A stretch of DNA of 64,000 nucleotides, taken from positions 1,550,001 to 1,614,000 of the forward strand of contig NC_133904.1 in NCBI RefSeq assembly GCF_964199755.1, written 5' to 3'. Numbering within the stretch: position 1 is the stretch's first letter; the number at the start of each line of letters is the position of its first letter. This stretch comes from Larus michahellis (taxonomy: Eukaryota; Chordata; Aves; Charadriiformes; Laridae). This document shows, piece by piece, positions 44,550-57,655 of the stretch. The notes under the pieces were generated by a model, which ran no database searches, had not been told where the DNA came from, and saw only the letters and a list, made by a program, of their open reading frames with translations. Made by a program: the position numbers and the translations under genes.

Positions 44550-45274
44550 CAATCCCAGAGCGGTGGGGGTGGGAAGGGCCCTCTGGAGATCACCCAGTCC
44601 CACCCCCTGCCAGAGCAGGGTCACCCACAGCAGGTGGCACAGGAACGCCTCCAGGCGGGGTTGGGATGTCTCCAGAGACGGAGACTCCCCCACCTCTCTG
44701 GGCAGCCTGTGCCAGGGCTCTGCCACCCTCACAGCAAAGAAGTTCCTCCTCGTGTTTAGGTGGAACTTCCCATGGTCAAGTTTGTGCCCGTTACCCCTTG
44801 TCCTGTCGCTGGGCACCACTGAGAAGAGTCTGGCCCCATCCTCTTGCAGCCTGCCCTTTAGATATCGGTGGGCATTGATGAGATCCCCTCTCAGCCTGCT
44901 CTTCTCCAGGCTGAACAGCCCCAGGGCTCGCAGCCTCTCCTCAGCACAGAGATGCTCCAGTCCCTCATCATCATTGTAGCCCTTTGCTGTCCCCTCTCCA
45001 GCAGTTCCCTGTCCTTCTGCAACCGGGGAGTCCAGAACCGGACCCAGCGCTCCAGATGTGGCCTCACCAAGGCAGAGCAGAGGGGGAGGATGACCTCCCT
45101 CCACCTGCTGGCCACGCTTTTCTTGATGCCCCCCAGGAGACCATTGGCCTTTTTGGCCACCAGGGCCCATCGCTGGCTCCTGAGCAACTTGTCCACCAGG
45201 ACTGCCAGGTCCCTCTCTGCTCTCCGGCAGCTCAGCCCCAACCTGTACTCTCCCGGATGCCGCTGCCACCACAC
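44550..45274 (-). mobile_element. CR1 LINE fragment, diverged subfamily, with ORF2 C-terminal remnant
   Basis: The 3' end is near 44550 (plus strand CAATCCCAGAGCGGTGGGGG). The minus strand encodes [40 protein letters not shown] and [15 protein letters not shown], the end of CR1 reverse transcriptase ORF2. Its tail differs from the other CR1s here, so it is a separate and probably older subfamily. The longer open frame reaching 45560 joins this remnant to unrelated sequence. Confidence 0.9.
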
Positions 45275-45598
45275 TCAGCTCAAACGGCTTCTCACTCAGC
45301 TCTGCCTTTCTGACAGCAGATTTGACGTCCCAGGACATGCCAGCCAGGAGGGGACGCAGGGAACACACGCAGCCAGGATTAGGTCGGGGGCTGAGGAGCT
45401 CCCACCGAACAACCCCAGTGACCGGGGTGAGGTTTAGCAACTTTAAGCAGTAACTGAACTGTCGGTTCTGCTTTACAGTGATCCTGGGACCTGCGGGGAA
45501 TAACAACTGTAACTGCATTTCACTTCGCGCAGCCAGCAGAGGTATGTGCTCGGCTTGCACTGCCCGGCACAGGCATTAGAGCTGTGAGTTCTGCTCAG

Positions 45599-45646
45599 CA
45601 GCACGTTATTACCTTCCTAGAACAGCACGTTATTACCTTCCTAGAA
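45599..45646. repeat. Perfect 24-bp tandem duplication
   Basis: CAGCACGTTATTACCTTCCT plus AGAA, present twice head to tail with no mismatch. Confidence 0.95.
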
Positions 45647-48600
45647 CAACGTAAAACGCCTCGTTCCAACTACTTGTCTCCATAAAGTAAAAACACAACA
45701 ACAAACCAAACAGGGGAAGCCCCTTCCTTACGCCTTTTTCTTTACAGGGCTGTTTGGCGAGACGCGATGGGCGGACCGTCAGGAAAGGTCTCACTGTGGG
45801 TCAATCATTCAGAGCAAGTACAAAACACCTAAAAAAGGCCACTGCAGGCAGCACTCGCTGCTTTGTGGACACAGACACATCATCGGCTCCATCCCTTGGT
45901 GCAGCCTGGCTGGCAAGAACAAGCCATTGGATCACTTTGTTCCTCTGGATCATGAGTAACTTCCTCATAACCAGGCACGTGAGCACAGCCCTGAGGAAGA
46001 AAAAGCAGACTTCACATCAAGAAAGTGAGAGCAAGCACAGCACACGTCCTTCCTCTCTCTCTCTCATCCCCACAGCACCCAGGGGTGATGCTCCAGCTCC
46101 CCCCAGGCGCGGGGGAGGCCGGGCAGCCAGCTCACACACGGAGCACTCCAACTATTTGAATAATCCTTAGCTGCAATAAAGGCAAGTAACCTGAAAGGCT
46201 CATAAGAGCGCAATTTGACCAGTTACTTACATTAATAAGCCACGCGTGTTTACCTAAGTGAAATCCCCTGATTAACACAGGTTCTGTCCTTAAAAACAGC
46301 CTCCGCAGCATCTCTGTTCTCGGCTTCTCCAGTCCTGCGGGCTCCACACAGACCACGTTTAATCATCGGCGCTGGCAACTACTGCGTTATCGTGTCAGCT
46401 CCTATTTGTTACTGACTTATTAAAAAAAGAGAAGCATTTTATACTGATGATGGAGAGCGGCAAAATTTTCAATGAATATCAATGCCCACCCCGGCTCTGC
46501 TCCGGCACACGCGCGGTACAGAAACGTGGGGACTGGTTCCCACCCAACAGCGCTGTGGCTTTCACTGCAACTAACTGCCTTTCCCAAAATCCAAGCATTT
46601 TGAGCTCAGAAGTGATTGTTGTCCAAAAGTTACTTTAACTGCTTATTGGAATACGCGTGATACAGAACATTTAACAGCTCCAGTTACAGCTCTGATTCTC
46701 ACAACACATCATATCCCCAAATACCCACGTACCGGCTCCGTTACGCAGAATAATTGTGGAAATGTGCTAACGTATAAAGAACACACTTTTTTGGCAGCAC
46801 TCTCTCTAACGGACTGATACACTGATTTATATCCCATAACAACTTTGCTGACAGAAAGCCTGCAGTACCTGCCAGCTGCTTAAATCATTATAACCTTTAT
46901 CTTAAAGGTGGGAAGGTATTTTACATTTAAGCCACAGCCAAGGAATAGTCAAATTATAAGGAAAAGAAAGATAATATATTTAAACAGTAACACAGCACAC
47001 ACTTTCTAAGCGGGTGGATAATGTTCAGCCAGGTACTGAACTGAATGCACAGATGGCCCGGGGTAAGTGTCCTGGGGAACAGAGGGGACAGAAGGGACAG
47101 GAGCGTCCAGCTGAAGTCTCTGCCACCCCTCCGGAAACTCATTACTCGGATCTCAGCCTTCTGCTGGAGGCCAGCACGAAAACCGGCCTTTAAAACTCCT
47201 GTAATGCAAGGGCTGATCCAGTACAGTGGCAGTAATCCAAGTTTTGATCATGCCACTGGAAAGAAGATAAGCCACGCAACTCATGGTCTATTTAGCCCTA
47301 AAAAGTCAGAACGCATCTACTTTGGAAATCCTTTTCTGCAGCTCAACGTTACGCACGTATGTAGGTCTCTAAGGTTGCTAAGACACAAAAAAAGCAGAAT
47401 TTTCCCTTCCTCCTCCTCTTTTCATGGCATGGTGAACAGCTATCAAACTGAGGTACCTGCAGTAAAGTTTGGAGGGTCTTTTAGAGAAAAAAACCCACCG
47501 CCTTTGTGGCTTTTTAAGCCACAGCCCCAGGATTTCCAACCTAATTCTAGGCTGGATTTATGAATCGTACAAAACCTCCCAGTGTTTAAGGTGCACACAC
47601 CACGACAACGCAGGACAAAGCACCCATGAGGTTACAGATCTTAGCGTGCCTACGGCTTACAGCAACAGAATTTAAATATCAACCCTGTGCTTAACCAAGC
47701 AGCTTTAACCAAACAAAAAAGCCACGTCTTCCTTTACCCAGCCCCATACGATTGCCCGCTGCAGGACGAGCTCTGCACATCACACTCGGCTGCCACGATC
47801 CAGATGCGGGAAGTCTCTTCCCGCTTACCTGGCCCTGCCGAAAACACACATGGGATGAACTGAAATGCAAAGCCCGAAGCTTGGTTTCCCTCATTTTTGG
47901 AAAGAGGGGGAAACATGAAAAACCCCCTCTCCGCCAGAGCTGGGCTGCGGCTGCTGGCACAGAGCATCGCTCCTGCCCGCTCCACACACGTCTTCCCTGG
48001 AAATTAATGGAAAGTGAACACACAACCCAGGATCCAAATGAGATTTTTCACTATCGCTTTACGTTTCACTGGCTTATCAGAAACCCTTGGAAGTTGTCTC
48101 CTGCAGTTATGTACACATTAGCAATTACATTCTGCGACTAAATTCTTTCACCAAAGGACATGACGCCGTCCCCCAGGCGTGACACCGAGCCAGCTCGCAG
48201 CTGGGCCGGCTCCTTTGCTTTCCTAATGAATTAGGAAATAATGGCTGTAAGTATCGAGCAGCTGAAGCAGCACGAGCTTCCTTCATTCTGAAAAAAATGC
48301 ATTTAACTGTTTTGCTCTCAGCATATGCTCTGGGACACCTTTTACATGAACAGAAAAGGAAAATGTTTCACCCCGGTGCCAACAGAGGCAGCACAGCTCA
48401 GTGCCCCCGACCGCGTTAGACCTCTTGGCTCTTCTTGCTGCCCAGAAAGCCCCAAGTTCACTTTGTGTTTCTCATTTCTTCCCCACCAGGTTCCCTCTAG
48501 GAGTTTCCACTTAAAAAAATCCCAATTATTTAGAACATCATCATTTTCTTCCTGCTGTTAAGCAGCCTGATGTGCAACCTGCATGTCAGTGGGAAAGACG

Positions 48601-51394
48601 GCGCCGTGTTTTCTTTCCCGGACGGAGAATGCAGGCGCTTCTGCTGCCAACTCATTACACCGCCTACAAGAATTCAATACAAAGTGTGCTCCAAATTACA
48701 ACTCGGACAGCTGGCAAGTATCTGGCGTGCCTGCTCGCATGCAGCATGCGAATAAAAATAGAAGAACCCTTCTAGTTTGAACGCTGCCACCATTGAAAAG
48801 GAGTGGGCACAAGGCTTTGGAGAGCAGCACGCCTTGCCCTAAAAATGACACGGTTATTATCAAGCAGATAAACTTTGAAAAACGCGGTCCAACATCTTCA
48901 ACGAGAGCGTGCTTTTGTTTGGCAATGGCTAGGGAGCTTCACGTAATTTCTGCAGTTAATCAGGGCTCATCTTCCAGTAAGCGATGGATACGCAGGTTCC
49001 CGGAGGACGGCGCTGCCGCAGCCAGTGCCCAGCAGTCGGTGCATTAGCAGTTCCTCCATCACCTGCCTCTAAGTGCTCCCCGGAAAGCTCAAATCCCTGG
49101 GAAGCCCCCAAACCCCCCAGTTTTGGTTCACTGATGTTTACAGTTCATTAGCGGCACAAACCATTCGCAATGGTACTCGCGCATCCTCTGAAGGTACAGC
49201 TTCATTGGCTTTTTCTTTCACTACGCAAAAGCAGAGGTTAAGGAAGTCACACTGCTTATGGCAGAGAAATTAATCGAATCTGGTTTAAGTTAGAAGAACT
49301 GGCTAAAAATGCCTCATTTTTCCTGCTTAGCAAACCCTGGCACTCCGTACAGATGGTTCTCCAGGAAAGAGTTACTGATGGGAGTTACTCAATTGCAGAA
49401 TTAAAGGCTTCAGTGGAATTTTTGCTGCTTCAACTCAATATTTCTGAAGGTAACGACAATAAGCAGTGCCACTTTAAAACTTTAATAAAGGATTTTGCCA
49501 GGGAGTTTTGAAGCTTTGGTTATAATTTCTTTCATGGGTATTTTTCTCACAGTGTTCACTTTGAGAAAAAAAAACCACTGGAAATACTTTTCCTCAAAGC
49601 ACATCATGGAATGTATTGGTGGCTGAAGCTCACTATTGGTAAACACGAGCTACGCGGAAAGGCAAAGCGTAAGGTTTTCTGTCCGCGCTGGTGTGAAGGA
49701 GAAGCCGAGAGGGCAGGGACCTGGGCGACAGCCACCTCAGGGTCTGAGAGCGCGGCTCGGCCACCGGCAGCACATGGGACTGAAATAGAGCAGCGCCTGT
49801 GCGCGGCCCCGCTTCCGAACTAACCCTTCCTACGGGTCCGTACGTGAAGATATACGCACCAGGGAAGGGCGTCCGAGCTGCAGGTAACGGGGCGCAGGGT
49901 CAAGCAGGAGAGCGAACACCCGGCAGCGGGGTCTGGGATCGGGGAGACGCCTGTTTCTGGGGAGAGCTGCTGCGTTTCCCTCTCCCGATCCTTCAAACCA
50001 AGCTCCGTCTGGCACTTCATTCTCCAAATAACAGTCTGTCCCAGCAGAGTTTATGTTTAGACTCTGGCATTAACCCTGGCAAATGTGTTTGGAAACCTTC
50101 TGTTTCTAGATTTTTTTCATATTCAGCGCGCCAGAGATTACTGGGAGGCGGCAGCGCCGGGTACTGGGGAGACCAAGATAACGCACAAATCCTGGTTTTA
50201 TTGAAGTTCACCGCAAAGGCTGAGCTGGCCTTTACGTATGGCACAACAGAAACTTTAATTCTGTTTTTTTAGAATACAGCCCCTGAATGCACGTAGTAGG
50301 CATGTAGTAAAGTATAAGATAGAGATGTCCTTTTATTTTACCTTTTTTTTTTTTTTAATCCTACTTTTCCACTCCTTCGAAGAGCGAATGAAAAGGGAGG
50401 GCTGAACAAAATTAGAAGTGATAAAAGCATGCTGAAAGCTACTCGATAGCAAACTGCTTTGGTCATGAATTATTTTGTACGGCCGTGACAGTGAATTATT
50501 TATTTTTAAGTACAGGAGGTGATTACTATTAAACATCCAATAGACAAAAAAAAAAAAAAACCACCAGTGAAAGGAAAGCTCAGAACAACTGCTGAGAAGA
50601 GATAAAAGGTTTTCAGAGAAGACATCTCTCTTCAGAAGAGACGCAGGTCAGCAAAGCGCAAAGAACTGTTGCACTGGGAGAGACTAATATTTCTGTCTAT
50701 GGCTCCTCTGTTCTGATTTTCAAGATTCCTTCGGTTCTTTTCTTCCAACAAAACTGGGATGCACACCTACAATTATAGGCTTGTACACCCAACCCAGGAC
50801 CTAACACCGGCTTGGCAGCACGTGTAGCTTTAAAATTCGAGCAAACAAAATATAATTCGAAGCCGATCAGTCAAGACAGCTTTCCTTTGTAAGAAACAGA
50901 ATTGCAAAGTCTTCGGATTTCTTATTCCGAGCCACAATGCGGGATCAGAGATCAAACGCAGCAGCAGGACCTGGCCGGGGGACGCCCTGTGCCTATCTAT
51001 TTTCCAGCTCTACTGGGGAAGGCCACGTCTAAGTTTAAATAGTTTTGCCAGCTGGAGCAAACAGACTTCATTCTTAAAGACAGCAGGAAATACCAGACAT
51101 TAAAACTCTACTGTAGTGCCAAATCCTTAATTTTTGTGACTTTTGTATGCCTAGCCCTGCTTGAAAAATAAATTCACACCTTACAAGCATTCTACCCCAA
51201 TATTTTAAGCATCAGGATATCTCAGTTCTTCTAATATTTGTAGACAGGAGTACTTCATCCACGATCTAAACCCATACTATTTAAACCAAACACAAACAAG
51301 CCTAAGAAGCAGCTGCACTCCACCAGGAATGGGTCCCAGGGGTGTTATTTGACCAAGAGCACCAAGATGCTGAGCTGCATCAAACTAGATGCTC

Positions 51395-51705
51395 AGGGAA
51401 GCTGTGGATGCCCCATCCCTGGAGGGGATGCAGTGATGGGACAAGGGGTGATGGCTTCAAACTGGAAGAGGGGAGATTGAGATGAGATCTGAGGAAGAAA
51501 TTCTTGGCTGGGAGGGCGGTGAACCCCTGGCCCAGGTTGCCCAGAGAAGCTGTGGCTGCCCCATCCCTGGAGGGGTTCAAGGCCAGGTTGGACGGGGCTT
51601 GGAGCAACCTGGGTTGGTGGGAGGTGTCCCTGCCCAGGGCAGGGGGTGCCACTGGGGGGGCTTTATGGTCCCTTCCAACCCAAACTGTTCTGTGATTCTA
51701 TGATT
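51395..51705 (+). mobile_element. CR1 LINE 3' fragment with rearranged 5' end
   Basis: It ends in CTGTGATTCTATGATTTT at 51705. The first 31 bp (51397-51427) repeat the internal CR1 segment at 51545-51575 with one clear mismatch, and then the normal CR1 order starts at GATGCAGTGATGGGACAAGG. Opposite in orientation to GLCE. Confidence 0.92.
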
Positions 51706-52999
51706 TTCACAGGGAAGGCAGGACGCCAAGTGGCTGCTCCATCCGGCGGGTGCAGAAGGGCCCAGGGAAGCCACCACTCCTGGAGATCACCAGATACCAG
51801 GGGAGCAGGAGGTAAAGCACTGAGTGGATGGGCACAGGGCATGGCTGGCAGGACTCTTCTGTTGCTGTTCAATATTTTCCACTAACAATGACAGCCTCCA
51901 TCATCCAGTAAAGCTGCAAATTTAGGAAAGCATTAGAAGTACAGTGGAAAACAGGATGCTCAATAAACTAACGACGTGCTCTGGAAAATAAAAATCTCAA
52001 CAAATGCAAGTTATTCAGACAGGACCAACCAACTGGACAAGGAGAAGACAGAAGTTGTCCCACTAAACAGGATGGCCTTGGGGTTCTTTTGTGTTTGTTT
52101 GGTTTTTTGGTTTAATTTTCTTTTTTTAAAGTACCTAGAGGCTATACTGCAGTGCAGAATTGTCTCCAGGCTCACATGGAAACCCTTCTGCTCTCCTCAG
52201 CACATGTGCAGATGCAGCCAGAGCACTGCCAGGGTTCGGGCACCACTCCAGAAGGACACGGACAACACGGAGAGCATCAGCAGGGGCAGACCCAGGGCAC
52301 CCTTCTGTGAAGGAACCTTCCTGGGGCCCTCTTCAAGGCCAGGTCTCACCCACCCCGCATCTCTACACACACGCTCTGCTCCAGCGCCTGGATATCAAAA
52401 CCAGTTCTTACAATCAGAAACTTGTTTGGTGATTTGGTTTGTTTGGGTTTTGTTTGTTTATGGAATATTTATGTCATTTCCTGGAGCATTTGATTTAATT
52501 TCAGCCCAGTCTAATGGGAATTCGGCAAGTTTAAGAGTTTTATCCTTCAGAGAGGCAGCTTTACAGAAACACATCCACACCTCCCGTAAAGAAACTCCTT
52601 TTTTCATGTCTTTCCCTAGTAAGGAGGTAGTAATTGTACTGAAATAAGAAAAAAAAAAGTTATTTACTGTGTTTAGTATTTACAGCATTTAGAAACAGTT
52701 AATGGAGGATAGATGTTACAATAATGGCTCTATGCAGTTTGTCTAACAGCTTAAAGTGGAAACTTTAAAGTTGTACTGTGGCAAAAAAAAGGCCCGTGTA
52801 CACTCTGGTGGCTACGTCCTTCCAGTTGGTGCTTTTGAATTCAGGCTAACTCACACTTAACCTAACGAAAAAGTCCTAATGATCAATTAAGCTCTCAAAC
52901 TCTCTTCCAAAGCAAGTTTCCCTTGTCCAGCTCAACCTCAAGACAAAGTAACTCAACCTGAAAGAGAAAAGAGCCTCAGCCTTTCAAGGAAAAAAAAAA

Positions 53000-53028
53000 G
53001 GGGGGGGGGGTGGTGGGTGGGGAGGGGG
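53000..53028. repeat. G-rich tract with quadruplex potential
   Basis: Eleven G followed by TGGTGGGTGGGGAGGGGG, directly after an A-run. It contains at least four runs of three or more G on the plus strand. Confidence 0.7.
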
Positions 53029-54524
53029 AAAGAAAGCTTTACTTCATCTGGATGTCCTGAGATATAAGAGATGGAAGTGAGGAAGCAGCTCCCAAGGTGT
53101 TTTCTACCCGTCTGTCGCTGGCTGTCAAGCCCCTTCTGATTCGCCCTGCGACCTCATGGATGTCCCGAAGCCATTTCTCAACTTTTGTGGGAGCACGACA
53201 CAGAGTCCGGTTTTGCTGCCTCCCGCCGCCGTCTCCTAATGAGGAGAGGGACCGCTCCACTTCTGCTGGGAGGGGGTAGGTTTGGATTTCGCTGTGCCAA
53301 GCAGCTGCCCTTAGGCGGTCCTGCAGACCCTTGCAAGGAGGGGACTGATGGTTTCTTCTCTGCGCAGCCCACTGACAGCCCTCCAGGGGTTCCCAGGGTG
53401 GGAAGCCAGGCGCCCTCCCACGCACCAGACCTCCATCCCTCGGAGGGAGCTGGAGGGACAGCTGCGCTGAATTGCTTCTCACGGGCTAGAAAGAGAGATG
53501 AAATCACTCCAAACTCCTTGGGGTCACGACAGATTCAGAAGACGAGGCTCGCGTCATTTCCATTTGGGCAGAAAAGGCTGTGGTAACGTCCGTGCGCAGG
53601 AGGCAGCTCTGCCGACATGCGGAGTCCTGGGTTTGCTACGAATGGCGAGCAGCGTCTCAGTGAAGTTGGCACAGTCCTTCCCATCACACCTCCTCCCTAC
53701 GCAATAACCGTCACCAGTGCTGGGGCACTTACATCCTCGCCACAAAACTAGTTCTGAACACCAGAAATCATAAACTTACACAAATATCCTCACTGTACGC
53801 AACCATTCTTTCTCATGAAACTCTGTTCTCCATTAGCCTTTGTAACTAAGGCTCCTTCCCACTTCCACCTCAATAATGGGGACTGAAGGTGTCTTGACTG
53901 CAGTTTCTTACAGTCAGGAAAGAAACGAATTTACAAAGAGACAGTGCTCAGCTCCAAACGCACATTTACAGTCAATGTTAATCCAGAGGGAGTCTCTAAC
54001 GATCTTCTTTGGCCGCACTTCTCCAAGACAGATTTTAGCTGTTCTCCCCGCTGCAATACACTGAATGATAATCTTATAACAGGATGCTAGCTATTCTTTA
54101 AGAAGTGGCACTCCAATTTCTTCAACTTCTAAATGCCGAGCAACCCACAGAATGGAAAGCTGCAACCCGAACTTATTGTTCTTGACAACATAATCTTTCT
54201 CTTTTTCTGCTTGGGATCAGTCTTATGCAAAAAAACCCCAGCGTCAACCGTAGTGTCTAGCAATATCATTAAACAAAAGCCACAGACAACAGATACTTCA
54301 TGTGTTTCAAGGGAAATAACCAACAGTGGAACAACCTCAATCCTAACAAGCGCAGACTGATTTTGGTCTGTGGCTACAGGATGGTTTCTATTTCCTCTAC
54401 GGGCTCTTAGTTTGATTGGATTAACTTCAGCTGCAAGCCCTCCGGCAATACTCCCAGTTGGATTTTCGCATTAAAAAAATGTGGGATGGGCTTCTGGAGC
54501 TGCTGTTCAGCTGGGATTGCGGGG

Positions 54525-54567
54525 TTTAATGCCTTCCGTGCTAGGAGGTTTAATGCCTTCCGTGCTA
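54525..54567. repeat. 24-bp tandem duplication, nearly two copies
   Basis: GGTTTAATGCCTTCCGTGCT followed by AGGA, then a second GGTTTAATGCCTTCCGTGCT. The second copy diverges after this. Confidence 0.9.
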
Positions 54568-57349
54568 AACATCGGGCGGCCACCAGGTAAAGACTCTCGT
54601 GCTTAAGGATGCTGTGGCACCCCTACAACAACGATGTTGTCTGTAAACTATTTTGGCATTAAGCGGCTGCTGTCAATGAATTCTCCTAACTAACCCTTCC
54701 CCCTAAATGCTTCTAAACATCCCAGATTAGCTGAGCTCATGACCTGGGGCCAGACATCCTTGTACATGACATTTCTGGATTACACTTGTGCCCATCCAAA
54801 CCCTTGCACCCTGCACACTACATCAGCCAGGACCACAGGGTAACCTGCCACTGAACCTCCTCTGCTTTTTAAAATACCAAATACTTTTAAAAAGTGAGTA
54901 GTAGGAGAGAAAAATTACTGTCCGCTGCAGCCAAAAACACCATTTCACTGGGAGCAGGCTGGCGCTCAGCAATGCTCTCCCCTCTTTCCCAGGCAAGCGG
55001 GCAGTTTGCTTTAAGAAAAGACATAGCACAGAGCAAGCCCCCAAGGACAGCAGCGCACATTTTTTTAAGTCTTTGACTCTTCACCTCCATTTATCGTAGA
55101 CTTTTTATTGGCTTGCAACTTGCCGTGCAAGTGAATCCAAACGCTGTGGGATTCTGGTGGAGACACGGTTCAGGGAACAGCCCGGTTTCACCACCACAGA
55201 CTGCAGATGTGCACAACCTCAGCTCAGCGTCTTGCTTCCTGACTTCTCTCTGCACCCCTTCCCCAACCCCAGACTTTTGTCTCCTACTCTCTTCTTGCAT
55301 CTTATTTTACACGCATTAGCTAACAGGAGTTTTGCTACAGACTTCAAGACAGACACAATTTCACTTCTGGATTCCAAATTTCTACCCTGTGCCTGTACGA
55401 CGGGCATTGCCCGAAGCCTGCAAGCAACTCCCCCGTCCCAGCAGGGACTGGAGGTGGCGGCGGTCGATTCCACATCACCGGTTTTCCTGCTAAAAATCCA
55501 GGCAGGCACCAGCCCGGAGATGCTGCAGGCAAAGTCCTCCTAGGTCCCTATCAGGAGGGCAGGAGAGTTAAATCAGAACTCGATATTTACACCAAATACT
55601 TTGAGTAGCCCCATTTAAATCAGCAAAGATGCATTCAATATCCTCAGGAGACGGGGATATTTTCACAGAAGCTGCACAATGTAAATCCTCAGAATCCCAA
55701 GATTTACCTGCTACTTCTTAAAGAATTCCATTTATGAAAAAACAGCTATTAACATGAAACAAGCAGGATAAAGGCCGTTGTCTTATTCAGTTGTTTTCCT
55801 GCAAAGAGAGGCCATAATTCCCTCCGTCTCCCCCAGCGCTTCAGGTAAAAGGGAATGATTTGCGATAGACGTGTGGTCTTTGATCACTACTCTGAGACTG
55901 AATCTAATGGACTGTAAACTACCAACCTCTCCCCTATCAATAAATAATGTATGAATATGTATTCATGCAAACACACGTACAACGCACTGGGACAGCAAGA
56001 CAGAACCGGCAGGAAAAGATCATCCTCTTTTCCAAAATAGGTTAAACCATCACCTCTTAATGCATTCATTCCTGTTGCTAAAAGAAACTCAGTTTTGTGG
56101 TTTACCTGTTTGGGGTTTTTTCCAATGTAAGTTCTGCCCTGCAGAAGTAGGAGTCGATTTTTCTGTTTTAAATAAACTGCTGTGAAACATCAAGCAGCCC
56201 AGCGCCTGCTCTCCCCCGCAAAAGGTAGGCAGCATCGTCACCACAAGCTTAATAGCAAGGAAGATTTCAAAGTAAGAAAGAACAAACAGGAAGGACGCAG
56301 TCAAGTTAGCTATTTCGGGGAGAATCAAGGCAAACTTCAAAAAGCTTTAAAAACAGCCTGAAATTTAAGTAGGTCCAATATAACTCAGAATTCCTTCATT
56401 ATGAAGTATTTCCCAAACGATCAGCATAGGCAAAAATTCCATGTGCAAGAAACCAGGAGCCACGCAGAGGATGTTCTCCGTATTCTCTCAGTGACTCTCG
56501 CTCACTTATCTCCACAGCCAAGGTCCAAGGTACAAATCCTTGCACTGAACAGAAGACACTGAAGCAAAGGTTCCCGAGCAACCCAGTTACACAAGGAGCA
56601 CTGGCCTCTCTCCCCTCCACATCCTCTACTGGAAACCATGAAACACGCACCTCGCTGCCGGAGGAAGGGGGGAAGAAGAGGAGACGAGTGGATTAAGGAT
56701 TACCTCCCGACCTGGAACACTTTTATGTAGATTTCCTGGGAGACCTTTTATCGTTAAAGCAAGAAAGAGCACATTCTGCAGCAGCAGTTCTTCAGTGCTC
56801 ATCTAAATACTACTGTGCTGCTTTTACCTATTTTTACGTTAGTATGAACATCTGGTTTTGCTGTGCAGGTTTCAGAAAAAGGTATGGTATTTCCAATTTT
56901 AAACTGGCAGTAGAATATTTGAATGCCGTGGTTCAGCCCTCTGATGATAGTGTTTTCTGTTAACTCCCGCTGCCTCACAGCAAACGACTAGCACCATTCG
57001 CTACATCCCAGAACAGCAAAAGTGACAGACGCTCAGGTCACCAGAAGAAACTCTAGAGACCAGGAGTCCCTATTCTGCAAATAGAGAGAATAAATATTAG
57101 GTGTTTTAAGACTTGAATACCTTTGCCTCACTGGAGGAAGAGCTTTTACCAAAATGAAACTATCTTTACCAAAAATACAAGAAAATATAAACTGTTTATC
57201 CGTGGCTAAATATATCCAGCATGAAGCCTCCAGCGCTCAACAAGCTTGAGGAAATCTCCACTTGATGAAAAGTCATCACTCAACAGCTTCCCTTCCAGAG
57301 ACTTTATGAACGTCCTCATAGCTCAGACAGCTCAGTTCCACACACAGGA

Positions 57350-57655
57350 AACTCACAGAACGGTTCGGGTTGGAAGGGACCTTAAAGATCATCTGGTTCC
57401 ACCCCCTGCCCTGGGCAGGGACACCTCCCACCAGTCCAGGCTGCTCCAAGCCCCGTCCAACCTGGCCTTGAACCCCTCCAGGGATGGGGCATTGACAAAT
57501 TCCCTGGGCAACCTGTTCCAGCACCTCACCACCCCCACAGTAAAGAATTTCTTCCTAGTAGCCAATCTAAATCTCCCCTCCTTCAGTCTGAAACCCTTAC
57601 CCCATGTCCCATCATAACACTCCCTGATAAAGAGTCCCTCCCCATCCTTCAGACG
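57350..57655 (-). mobile_element. CR1 LINE 3' fragment
   Basis: The 3' tail is at 57350 (plus strand ACTCACAGAACGGTTCGGG) and the element runs to GATAAAGAGTCCCTCCCCAT near 57655. It is 5'-truncated, without a complete reading frame, in GLCE orientation. Confidence 0.92.

Noticed and set aside
44484-45560. 358-codon minus-strand open frame
   Set aside because: It joins a broken CR1 ORF2 remnant to unrelated sequence and is out of frame with parts of the CR1 protein.
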